From Frankia nepalensis (GTDB taxonomy: Bacteria; Actinomycetota; Actinomycetes; Frankiales; Frankiaceae), in assembly GCF_016786325.1 (NCBI RefSeq), contig NZ_JADWYU010000187.1, positions 1 through 38,730 on the forward strand: a DNA stretch of 38,730 bases, given 5' to 3'. The notes beneath the pieces were generated by a model. That model had not been told where the DNA came from. It was given only the letters and a program-made list of their open reading frames with translations, and ran no database searches. Positions 1 through 7,443 of this stretch are shown here, one piece after another; positions within the stretch are counted from its first letter, which is position 1, and each line of letters begins with the position of its first letter. The position numbers and the translations under genes are program-made.

Positions 1-2
1 CG

Positions 3-62
3 GAACTGGCAGCCCTGCTTGACCACGTGAGCCACTCCCGCCCACTAGCCACCCCAACCTGA
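3..62 (+). CDS. possible C-terminal end of a gene entering from the left
   Basis: The frame that begins at base 3 reads open to a TGA at 60-62 and gives a short tail, ELAALLDHVSHSRPLATPT, with mostly C or G in third positions. It would converge with the P450 gene that ends at 74. The piece is too short to assign a family, and a chance open frame in GC-rich DNA is just as possible. Confidence 0.25.
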   Translation, partial: ELAALLDHVSHSRPLATPT

Positions 63-73
63 CCAACCAGCGA

Positions 74-1321
74 CTAGGCGGGGGTGAAGACGACGGGCAG
101 GCCCGTCAGGCCCCGGAACCAGACCGACTCCTCCCACCGCAGCTTGTCGGCGGGCACGGCCAGGCTCAGGTCTGGCAGCCGGTCGAGCAGCACCTCGATC
201 GCGGTCTCGGCGATGACCTCGGCCAGTTCCTGTGCCGGGAACGGGCAGCGGTGCGTGCCGTGGCCGAACGCCAGGTGCGCCTGGTTCCCACCGGCGCCGG
301 TTGTCTGGTCCGGGCGGATGTGCGGATCGGTATGCGCCGCCGCGATGCCGAGCACCAGCATGTCACCGGCCTGGACCTGGTAGCCCCCCATCTGGCAGGC
401 GCGGGCGGCCCAGTACGCGCTCAGGTTCGCCAGCGGCGGGTCCTCCCAGAGGACCTCCCCCATCGCCTGCCCGACACTGCGCCGCCCGCCGGCAAGTGTC
501 ATGGCGAACCGGGTGTCGGTGAGCAGCAGCCGCAGCGTGTTGCCGATCCAGTACGCCGTCGGCTGCTGCCCGCCGCTGACCACGTACTGCATGTCCTCGA
601 CCAGCTGGTCGTCCGGCGCGGCCAGGGGGTGGTGGACCATCCGGGAGGCGACGTCGAACGTCGGCCATTCGCGCCGCTGCCGGATCAGGTCATGCATGCG
701 GGCGAGCAGCCGCCCGTAGGCGGCCGGCGCCTCGGCCGTGTAGTCCATCAGGATGAGGAGGTCGCGCACCACGGCCGGCCCCTCCGCCAGCGGGAACCCC
801 AGCATCCAGGCCACCACGCGCACGGGCATCTGCTGGGCGAACTGGCTCATCAGCTCCGCGTGGCCGACCGCGGCGAACTCGTCGATCAGCGCGTCGGCGA
901 TCCGCTCGCAGCGCGCCCGCAGCTCGAACTGGTTGACGGCGGCCAGCGCGTCGTGCAGCACGGTCGAGCGGCGCTCGTGCTCCTCGCCGCCCGATCGCAT
1001 GACCGACTCGGTGGCGAGGATCCACTGCAGCGACCAGTCCGGCGGGATGAGGTCCAGCGCGTTCCACGGCGTGCGCCGGTCGAACAGCTCCGGGCGGGTG
1101 AGGACGTAGTGCATCTCCCGATAGCCGAGCACGAGCCAGACCGGGAGGTCGCCCTCGAGCAGCGCCGGGGCCACCGCGCCGTGCCGGGCCCGCAGCGCGC
1201 GGAAGAGCCCGGCCGCGTCCCGGTGGAACTCCTCGCCGTAGAGCCGGGCGGCGTCCACGTGCGCCGGGTAGCGGCTGGCCAAGGCGAACGCCTGCCGCTG
1301 CTCCGTGGTCAGATCGGTCAT
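74..1321 (-). CDS. cytochrome P450, CYP157-like, lacking the ExxR arginine (copy 1)
   Basis: This 415-residue protein is a bacterial class I-size P450 that would need separate redox partners. The heme-binding loop is FGHGTHRCPFPAQ at about 352-364, with Cys359 as the thiolate ligand. The K-helix motif, normally ExxR, reads EVLW (289-292), so the invariant Arg is Trp. The I-helix segment GGQQPT (250-255) keeps the Thr but lacks the usual acidic neighbour. CYP157 family members of Streptomyces are known to lack ExxR and to lie in conservons, which fits the genes upstream here. The ATG at 1321 is supported by GGGGAG about six bases before it. It is a tandem duplicate of the next P450 upstream (1665-2924), and both lie downstream of cvnA-D on the same strand. 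Substrate unknown. The P450 fold is certain; the CYP157 assignment is by motif and context. Confidence 0.93.
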   Translation of the reverse strand: MTDLTTEQRQAFALASRYPAHVDAARLYGEEFHRDAAGLFRALRARHGAVAPALLEGDLPVWLVLGYREMHYVLTRPELFDRRTPWNALDLIPPDWSLQWILATESVMRSGGEEHERRSTVLHDALAAVNQFELRARCERIADALIDEFAAVGHAELMSQFAQQMPVRVVAWMLGFPLAEGPAVVRDLLILMDYTAEAPAAYGRLLARMHDLIRQRREWPTFDVASRMVHHPLAAPDDQLVEDMQYVVSGGQQPTAYWIGNTLRLLLTDTRFAMTLAGGRRSVGQAMGEVLWEDPPLANLSAYWAARACQMGGYQVQAGDMLVLGIAAAHTDPHIRPDQTTGAGGNQAHLAFGHGTHRCPFPAQELAEVIAETAIEVLLDRLPDLSLAVPADKLRWEESVWFRGLTGLPVVFTPA

Positions 1322-1664
1322 CGGGTCTCCCCTGTTCTCAAGGGCCCGTCATCAACCGAGTCTCGCCAGCCGTCGCTGGGCCGGCGGCGGACCGTTCGCG
1401 GAGGCTGCGGCGGCGCGGACGGGCCTGTGGGCGCGCCACCTCGCGGGTGTCACAGGAAGTGGTGCACGTCGGGCGGTCCGACGGCCACCGGGAGCGCATG
1501 CCGCGGCACCCGACCGTGGCCGCGGCGGCGAGTGGCTCTGGGTTCGCCCCGAGTACCTCGCCGTCGCGCCGTGGGCGCCGGTGGTCGGCCCGGTGCGAAG
1601 ACCGCGCCCAGCTCGTCGTGTTCGCCTACGAACACGGGCTTACGACTCCCGGCATGCAGGCGCC
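1322..1664. other. inter-P450 spacer with duplicated leader and a regulator relic
   Basis: This 343-bp spacer separates the two P450 genes. Its right-of-start part (about 1322-1430) resembles the leader of the other P450 (2925-3045): both begin CGGGTCTCC next to the start codon and both later contain GGCGCGGACGGGCC followed by GCGCGCCAC or ACGCGCCAC. The far part (about 1588-1668) is the response-regulator relic described separately. I see no intact gene here. Confidence 0.5.
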
Positions 1665-1668
1665 CTAG
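1588..1668 (+). pseudogene. relic of the C-terminus of a LuxR-type response regulator
   Basis: The plus-strand frame ending at the TAG of 1666-1668 reads EDRAQLVVFAYEHGLTTPG plus a few residues. This closely resembles the end of the last HTH helix and tail in actinobacterial NarL/LuxR response regulators, which typically finish with RAQxVVxAYExGLxxPG. Upstream in the same frame a weak match to the linker before the HTH may exist (SGFAPSTS around 1540), but the HTH itself is not recognisable and no start is present. It overlaps the stop of the minus-strand P450 gene through a shared CTAG. Call rests on pattern memory of the family; moderate to low certainty. Confidence 0.4.
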
Positions 1669-2924
1669 GCAGGGGTAAAGACGACGGGGAGTTCGGAGAG
1701 GCCGCGGATCCACACCGACTCCCGCCAGCGCAGCTTGTCCGCCGGCACCGCGAGGGTGAGGTCCGGCAGGCGGTCGAGCAGCACCTCGATGGCCGTCTCG
1801 GCGATGACCTCCGCCAGCTCCTGCGCGGGGAACGGGCAGCGGTGCGGGCCGTGGCCGAACGACAGGTGCGCCTGGTTGCCGCCGGCGCCGGCGGACAGGT
1901 CCGGGCGGATCTGCGGGTCGGCGTTCGACGCCGCGATGCCGAGCATCACCAGGTCTCCGGGCTGGATCCGCCACGTCCCCAGCTGGGTGACGCGGACCGC
2001 GAACCGCACGCTCAGGATCTCGACCGGCGGGTCCTCCCAGAGCACCTCCCCCATCGCCTGCCCGACGCTGCGCCGCCCGCCCGCGAGCCTTGTCGCAAAC
2101 CGGGCGTCCGACAGCAGCAGCCGCAGGGTGTTCCCGATCCAGTGCGCCGTTGGCTGCCCGCCGCCCAGGAGCACGATCGACAGGTCCTCGACGAGCCGGT
2201 CCTCGGTGGGCGCCAGCGGGTGATGCACCATCCGGGAGGTCAGGTCGAAGGTGGGCGCGTCGAGCCGCTCCCGCACCAGCCGCCGCAGGCCGCCCGTCAT
2301 CCGGGCGTGGGCCTCCAGCGAGCCCTCCACGTGCTCCATGGTGGTCGCGAGATCGCGCACCATCCCCGGGACCTCCCGGAACGGGATGCCGAGCAGCCCG
2401 GCCAGCGCCATGCCCGGCAGCCGCAGGACGAACTGGCTCATGAGTTCCGCCTCGCCGAAGCGGGCAAACTCGTCGATCAGCTGGTCGGCGATCCGCTCGC
2501 ACCGCGCCCGCAGCTCGAGCCCGTCGACGCCCGCCAGCGCGTCGTGCACGACGGCCGAGCGGGCCGCGTGCTCCTCGCCGCCCGCCGTGACCACCGAGTC
2601 GTTGCCGCCGAGAAGCCACAACTGCGGCCAGTCCGGCGGGACGAGGTCCATGGCGTTCCACCGGGAGGAGTCCCGGTCGAACAGGTCCGGCTTGGTCAGG
2701 ACGTGGTGCACGTCCCGGTACCCGAGCGCGATCCACACCGGGATGTCACCGTCGAGCAGCGCCGGCGCCACCGAGCCGTGCTGGGCCCGCAGCCGGCGGA
2801 AGACCCCGGCGGCGTCCCGGTGGAACTCGTGCCCGAACAGCCGGACGGCGCCGACGTGCGCCGGGTAGCGGGTCGGCAGCGCGGCGGCCGCGGCCGTCAG
2901 GGGAGTCGCGTCCAGATCAGTCAT
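1665..2924 (-). CDS. cytochrome P450, CYP157-like, lacking the ExxR arginine (copy 2)
   Basis: A 419-residue P450 very similar along its whole length to the copy at 74-1321. The heme loop is FGHGPHRCPFPAQ with the ligand at Cys363. The K-helix again reads EVLW (293-296) where ExxR is expected, and the I-helix has GGGQPT without an acid. A longer frame reaches 3071, but I chose the ATG at 2924 because it has AGGAG just upstream and aligns with the start of copy 1. It lies 338 bp downstream of cvnD on the same strand, so it is the conservon-proximal P450. Shared substitutions in both copies argue that loss of ExxR is a lineage property, as known for CYP157, and not an error. Substrate and electron donor unknown. 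Confidence 0.93.
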   Translation of the reverse strand: MTDLDATPLTAAAAALPTRYPAHVGAVRLFGHEFHRDAAGVFRRLRAQHGSVAPALLDGDIPVWIALGYRDVHHVLTKPDLFDRDSSRWNAMDLVPPDWPQLWLLGGNDSVVTAGGEEHAARSAVVHDALAGVDGLELRARCERIADQLIDEFARFGEAELMSQFVLRLPGMALAGLLGIPFREVPGMVRDLATTMEHVEGSLEAHARMTGGLRRLVRERLDAPTFDLTSRMVHHPLAPTEDRLVEDLSIVLLGGGQPTAHWIGNTLRLLLSDARFATRLAGGRRSVGQAMGEVLWEDPPVEILSVRFAVRVTQLGTWRIQPGDLVMLGIAASNADPQIRPDLSAGAGGNQAHLSFGHGPHRCPFPAQELAEVIAETAIEVLLDRLPDLTLAVPADKLRWRESVWIRGLSELPVVFTPA

Positions 2925-3262
2925 CGGGTCTCCTGCTGTGGGCAAGCCCGTCGGGTGGTGAGGCGGGGCCGAAGCCCTGGCGTCATCACCGGCGAAAGGG
3001 GACGACGGCGCGGACGGGCCAGACGCGCCACGAGGGACAACCACGAAAGGTGCCGGCCGCAGGACGGGCAACGGCGACGACGATGCCGCCGTGCAGTGCT
3101 CCGGGCGAGGGCCATCGCGCGGCCGGGGGTCAGCCGCGGATCACGGCGTGGCTTCCTGCTCGCCCGTGGCCGGTCCTGGGGATGGGATCCCAGACGCCCG
3201 CGCCGGTCTGCGGCGTCGTTCGCCTGGGTCATGCACCTGGATCGGGCCGCGAGGCGCCCGAA
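2925..3262. other. spacer between cvnD and the first P450
   Basis: 338 bp with no convincing gene on either strand. The segment next to the P450 start resembles the leader of the second P450 (1322-1430), including GGCGCGGACGGGCC, suggesting that the duplicated unit was leader plus P450. A promoter may lie here, but I cannot point to clear -35/-10 boxes. Confidence 0.4.
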
Positions 3263-3943
3263 TCACCCCGGGCGCCCCGCCATGGCGCGGTAGGCGGCGG
3301 TGGACAGGGTGTGGACGTGGTTGACGAGCTCGATGAGCACCGACTTGCTGGACTCCCGGTGCCGGGCGTCGCAGTCGACCAGCGGCACCTCCGGGCTCAG
3401 CGAGAGCGCGTCGCGCACCTGCGCCAGCGAGTGGGTCGGCGGGCCGAAGTTGTTGCGGGCGACCACGAAGGGCACCTGCTGGTGCTCGAGGCGGTCGATC
3501 GCGTACCAGGAGTCCTGCACCCGGCGGGTGTCGACCAGGACGACCGCGCCAAGGGTGCCCGAGAACAGCCGGTCCCACAGGAACCAGAACCGTTCCTGGC
3601 CGGGCGCGCCGAACAGGTAGAGCACGAGATCGTCGTTGAGGCTGATCCGGCCGAAGTCGAACGCGACCGTGGTGGTGTTCTTGCCCCGCACGCCGACCGT
3701 GTCGTCGATGCCGACGCCGGCCTCCGTCATGACCTCCTCGGTGGACAGCGGGCGGATCTCGCTGACGGAGCGCACCATGGTCGTCTTGCCGACGCCGAAC
3801 CCGCCGACAACGACGATCTTCAGGCCTTCGCGGACGGAGTCGCGCAGCGGCGCGACCGTCACCGGGACGCCCGCGCCGGGCCGCGCGGCGCCGACGGCCC
3901 CGGCCGGGGGGCGGATGGCCCCTCTAGAGGCGGCGGAGTCCAA
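3263..3943 (-). CDS. cvnD: conservon GTP-binding protein CvnD
   Basis: A 226-residue Ras-like/MglA-type small GTPase of the conservon family. Walker A is GGFGVGKT (47-54), preceded by a hydrophobic beta strand, and the G3 region is APGQE (113-117). The NKxD box is degenerate (ARNNF), as is common in conservon GTPases, so nucleotide specificity cannot be read directly. The first ~38 residues are Pro/Ala-rich and may not be structured. The start overlaps the end of cvnC by 20 bases, indicating translational coupling. In Streptomyces conservons CvnA-D form a membrane-associated complex likened to a G-protein-coupled receptor system, with P450s often encoded next to it; the same order is seen here. 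Confidence 0.92.
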   Translation of the reverse strand: MDSAASRGAIRPPAGAVGAARPGAGVPVTVAPLRDSVREGLKIVVVGGFGVGKTTMVRSVSEIRPLSTEEVMTEAGVGIDDTVGVRGKNTTTVAFDFGRISLNDDLVLYLFGAPGQERFWFLWDRLFSGTLGAVVLVDTRRVQDSWYAIDRLEHQQVPFVVARNNFGPPTHSLAQVRDALSLSPEVPLVDCDARHRESSKSVLIELVNHVHTLSTAAYRAMAGRPG

Positions 3944-4298
3944 CGAGCACCTCTTTCAGCAGGTCGGGGTGGGCGTAGGGATTGCCGGGCTGCGAGCGCC
4001 GCGGGGCCGACCTGGCCGGCTGGCGGACCATGATGCGCCCGGCGTCGAGCAGGTCGCACAGCAGGATCCTGGTGACGCTCACCGGCAGCCGCAGGTGCGC
4101 GGACACCTCGACCACGGCGCGCGGAGAACGGCAGAACCGCAGGATCCTGGCGTGCTCGGACTGCATCGCCGGTGTGGGGTCGCATTCCGCGACCACGAGC
4201 GTCACGAGGTCGAAGGCGTCCGCGTCGACCCGGCTGCGTCCGCCGGTGATCGTGTAGAGCCGGTCCGGGTTCTCCCGGTCGATCTCGTCGCGGCTCAC
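3924..4298 (-). CDS. cvnC: conservon DUF742 protein CvnC
   Basis: A 124-residue DUF742 protein. It has the family's N-terminal RLYTITGGR block near residues 13-21, a middle segment (LVTLV and following helices) and a C-terminal winged-helix-like stretch (LPVSVTRILLCDLLDAGRI). The start is GTG at 4298, and its GTGA overlaps the TGA of cvnB by four bases; its own end overlaps cvnD. Its role in conservons is as a partner of the roadblock protein and the GTPase, but the biochemical function is not established. Position and sequence both support the call. Confidence 0.92.
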   Translation of the reverse strand: MSRDEIDRENPDRLYTITGGRSRVDADAFDLVTLVVAECDPTPAMQSEHARILRFCRSPRAVVEVSAHLRLPVSVTRILLCDLLDAGRIMVRQPARSAPRRSQPGNPYAHPDLLKEVLVGLRRL

Positions 4299-4717
4299 GT
4301 CGAGGCCACCACCGCGCGGGGATCACGCGCCGGCGAGCTGAGGTACTCGCCGATCTGTTCGACCAGCTCGTTCATGTTGTGACCGATCACGCCGGCGTCG
4401 GCGTCCTCATCGGCGATGACGGCGAGATGGGCGCCCTCGCCGGCCTCGACGATGAACAGGAGGCCGCCGTGGAACTCGGTCATGGACTGGCGGACCCCGC
4501 CGGTCCCGTCGCCGAACTCGATCGACGCGCCGTGGGCAAGGCTCTGGATGCCGGACGCGATGGCCGACAGCTGGTCGGCCTGGTCGACGGTGAGCCCGGC
4601 GGACCGGCACAGCTTCAGCCCGTCCCGCGACAGCACGAGCGCGTGCCGCGCACCCGGCGTGCGCTCCAGGAGGCTTTCCAGCAGCCAGTCGAGCTCGCGG
4701 TCGTTGGTCTTCATCAT
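4295..4717 (-). CDS. cvnB: conservon roadblock/LC7 protein CvnB
   Basis: A 140-residue roadblock/LC7 domain protein. The fold is visible as an N-terminal helix (ELDWLLESLLERTPG), the strand-rich part HALVLSRDGLKL, then SAIASGIQSLAHGAS and a final strand pair around GLLFIVEAGEGAHLAVIAD. Family members act as GTPase partners or GTPase-activating scaffolds. The start has two adjacent ATGs (4717 and 4714) with only a weak purine stretch upstream. It is separated from cvnA by 180 bp and overlaps cvnC by four bases. An extra ~20 residue Ala/Arg/Val tail follows the domain. Confidence 0.92.
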   Translation of the reverse strand: MMKTNDRELDWLLESLLERTPGARHALVLSRDGLKLCRSAGLTVDQADQLSAIASGIQSLAHGASIEFGDGTGGVRQSMTEFHGGLLFIVEAGEGAHLAVIADEDADAGVIGHNMNELVEQIGEYLSSPARDPRAVVAST

Positions 4718-4897
4718 CAGGTTGTGGGACCTGGTCCGCGGGGGCTCCCTCGGACGGTTGATCCCTGCCTCCCATCTGGGTCCGGGAATCGGGGTCCGGC
4801 GGCGCGGTGGGCGCCGGACGGGGCCACGGGCGACCGGCTCGGCCGGCCCTGGCCGGTCAGGCCGGCGCGGCCGGCCGGGAGTGCGTGGCCTGACGGG

Positions 4898-6598
4898 TCA
4901 CCGCCGCGGCTCCTCGCCGCTCGCGCCGCCCGCGGCCTCGTCCGCCCGCGCGGGCGGGCTCGGGTCAGCGCCGCCACCGGGGCCGCCGGCGGGGCCACCG
5001 CCGGTGTCGCCGGACCTGACCCGGGCGGCGGCCTGTTGGAAGGCGCCGAAACGGGCGCCGGGCGACACGGCGGGACGGCCGGGACGCGCCGTCCCGCCCG
5101 CGCCGGCCTCGAGTCCCGCGGGCGGGCGGTTCGAGCTGGCGAGCGTCTCCCCTCGTCCCCGCTTCGGCAGCGGCTCCGCCGGCCCGAGCCGGGCCACGGC
5201 GCCGACGCGCGCAGGCAGCACCGCCTCGTCCTCCCTACGCTCGGGCCGCTCGCCGCCGGCCGCCTCCGGGCTGGCCACACGGGGGTACGCGCCCGCGGAC
5301 GGCGCGGCGACACCCGGCGGCGCGCCCTCCTGGCGCGGCTGGGTGATCAGCTGGCGCGGGATGATCACCACGACGCCGGTGCCGCCGCGCGACGACGGCC
5401 GGAACGAGACCGTCAGCCCGTGCTTACGGGCCAGCACACCGACGACCGCCAGGCCAAGACGGGTGCCGGACAGCGTGGTCAGGTCGAGCGGCTCGGTGGT
5501 GGAGACCGCCCGCTCCGCCCGGCGCAGCGCCGCCGGGCCCATGACCAGCCCGCCGTCCTCGATGGTGACGATGACGCCGGCCTGGACCTCCTCGACGTAG
5601 ACGTGCACCTCCTCGGACGGCGGCGAGAAGCTGGTGGCGTTGTCCATCAGCTCGGCCAGCGCGTGCATCACGCCCTCGGCCGCGTACCCGGCGACCGCGA
5701 TGGTGCTCGTCGAGTGCAGCCGCACCCGCTGGTAGGCGCTGATCCGGCCGAGCGCGCCGCGCAGGATGCTCTCCATCACGATCGGCTTGGTCCAGCGCCG
5801 CCCGGAACGGGCGCCGGTGAGCACCGCGATGGAGTCGGCGAGCCGGCCGGCCTGCGCGGTGCTGTGGTCCAGGCGCAGCAGGTCGCCGAGGACCTCCTCG
5901 CCGTGCCGCTCCTCCATCTCGCGCAGGTCCGCGAGCATGCTGGTCGCCAGCGCCTGCACCCGGCCGGCGGCGTTCGCGCACGCGGCCATGGCGGCCGCGC
6001 GCATCCGCTCGCCGCGGCCGACCTCCTCGGCGAGCGTGCGCATGATCCGCTGCTCGGACGGATCGACCGGAGCCGGCACGCTCGCCAGCGCCTCGTCGAC
6101 GGAGATGCCGTCGCGCAGCTGGGTGACCACCTTCGGCAGGGTGTCCTCGGCCAGCTGCTCGATGCCGGCCGCCCGGCGCGAGGCCTGGGCGTCGAGCACC
6201 GCGAGCCGGTCGGCCAGCCGCTGGGCGCTCACCGCCTGGCGGATCGCCAGGAAGGCGATCACGGCCGCGGCGAGCAGCCCGACGACGACCGCCGCGCCGA
6301 CCGACGACCGCGCCGAGGCCGGGGCGGCGACGACCGCGCAGAGGGCCGCGACCGCGACGACCAGCGTCGCGGCGAGCAGCACGTTGCGGTTCGCGCCCCG
6401 GTCCGGCGGCCCGGTGGCGGCCGCGCCGGCCGGTAGGTTGTCCGCCCGCCGGGAAGCGGACGTGGGCGGTGGGGCCATCGCGATCAGTTCCTCGTCCAGG
6501 TCGTGGTCACGGTCAATGTCGTCGTCACGGCTCCACCCGTCCCGTGCCCGGCCCGCCGGCGGGACCGGCGAGGCGGGCGGCGGGACCGGCCACGTCAA
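4898..6598 (-). CDS. cvnA: conservon sensor histidine kinase-like protein CvnA
   Basis: A membrane-bound ATPase of the nitrate/nitrite-sensor-like conservon family. Two membrane helices lie at about 72-92 and 99-118, followed by a cytosolic helical region with a possible phospho-acceptor His in LDHSTAQAGRLADS (His245) and a HATPase domain: N-box ELMDNATSFSPP (317-328), G1-type IEDGG (346-350) and the GLAVVGVLARKHGL helix (382-395). Residues 420-566 are a disordered Pro/Gly/Ala tail. The open frame starts at TTG 6598 without a ribosome site. The ATG at 6478 (residue 41) has GAGGA about 11 bases upstream and keeps both helices, so it may be the true start (526 residues). It heads the cvnA-B-C-D-P450-P450 cluster. 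Confidence 0.9.
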   Translation of the reverse strand: MTWPVPPPASPVPPAGRARDGWSRDDDIDRDHDLDEELIAMAPPPTSASRRADNLPAGAAATGPPDRGANRNVLLAATLVVAVAALCAVVAAPASARSSVGAAVVVGLLAAAVIAFLAIRQAVSAQRLADRLAVLDAQASRRAAGIEQLAEDTLPKVVTQLRDGISVDEALASVPAPVDPSEQRIMRTLAEEVGRGERMRAAAMAACANAAGRVQALATSMLADLREMEERHGEEVLGDLLRLDHSTAQAGRLADSIAVLTGARSGRRWTKPIVMESILRGALGRISAYQRVRLHSTSTIAVAGYAAEGVMHALAELMDNATSFSPPSEEVHVYVEEVQAGVIVTIEDGGLVMGPAALRRAERAVSTTEPLDLTTLSGTRLGLAVVGVLARKHGLTVSFRPSSRGGTGVVVIIPRQLITQPRQEGAPPGVAAPSAGAYPRVASPEAAGGERPERREDEAVLPARVGAVARLGPAEPLPKRGRGETLASSNRPPAGLEAGAGGTARPGRPAVSPGARFGAFQQAAARVRSGDTGGGPAGGPGGGADPSPPARADEAAGGASGEEPRR

Positions 6599-7443
6599 AG
6601 GGGCCGGTGAACAATCTCGCGTGATTCAACATTGCGGACGTGGGTGGCGGTGAATCCATCACGCCCGGTGGGCGCGCCAGCGCGAGCGGGGAAGTAGCCG
6701 CGGCCGACGCGGTCAACGCGGGCCGTGAATGGCGCGCGGCAGTCGCCGACGAGGGCCTCGGGCACGCGCCTCCCGGAATGCGGCGCCCATTCGGGCCACA
6801 TCGCGAGGCCAATCCCGACACCACGCCGCTCCCCGATCCCCCGTCGGCCACCGATGAATCCAGTCGGCCGCGTGGGCATGGCTCAGGCGAACCGACCGCG
6901 AACCGCATGCTAGGCAGATCGCGGGAGCCGCACGCAAACAGCCGCCTTTGCGCCCGACGGCGACGGTGGCCGAGAGAGCCAGATGGGGCGACGTTGTCAC
7001 AACGATGGGTGTCGCGTTTATCCGGCGGCGGGGGCGGGGCCCGCGCCCGCCCCGGATATGGCAACCTGTAATAGCGGCCCGGTTACTCTGAACATCAGGC
7101 GCCCAGGCCCAGAATCGTCACGCGACTACGGACACACGGGCGCATCCGGACATTTCGGCGCGCCGGCCGCATTGCCGGGCCACAGGCGGTCGACACCTCG
7201 GGACCTAGGTCCTGGCTTGGGACGACGCCGAGGGGACACGGACCCCACGGCCCACATACCGGCGGTCGCGGCACGGCCTCGCGGCGTCACGGCGGCGCCC
7301 GGCCGGCCCATTACCCACACGGCCAGTCGGAAAGACCCCCGCGCGCGGCGTCCGGAGTGCCTCCGATTGCGATGCGTTGCGTGGTCCGTGAGCGACGTCA
7401 CATCCCGTCCCTGTCCCGCTCTGGTCTCCGCCGAGCGGGCCGG
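6599..7443. other. 845-bp gene-free region upstream of the conservon
   Basis: Open frames here on both strands have no recognisable domains, no ribosome sites and odd composition (Arg/Pro/Gly-rich). The region must hold the conservon promoter, but I cannot identify clear boxes. The only distinct element is a perfect 12-bp palindrome GGACCTAGGTCC at 7201-7212. Its length is unusual next to the tightly packed neighbouring operons. Confidence 0.5.
7201..7212. promoter_or_regulatory. perfect 12-bp palindrome, possible operator
   Basis: GGACCTAGGTCC is its own reverse complement and includes the CTAG tetramer. It sits mid-spacer, about 230 bp downstream of galK and 600 bp upstream of cvnA. No protein is known to bind it; the assignment as an operator is speculative. 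Confidence 0.2.

Noticed and set aside
289-2046. Loss of ExxR in the P450s as a sequencing error
   Set aside because: Both copies carry the same EVLWEDPP at independent positions, and CYP157 enzymes are known to lack ExxR.
251-3293. Very long plus-strand open frames antisense to the P450s
   Set aside because: They have Arg/Pro/Gly-rich translations without domains. The opposite strand encodes clear P450s. Long antisense frames are expected in DNA with high GC at third positions.
4379-6436. 685-codon plus-strand frame over the conservon
   Set aside because: Antisense to cvnA and cvnB, no recognisable domain and no ribosome site.
6640-7071. Possible small gene in the conservon upstream spacer
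   Set aside because: No domain, no ribosome site, and the translation resembles random GC-rich sequence.
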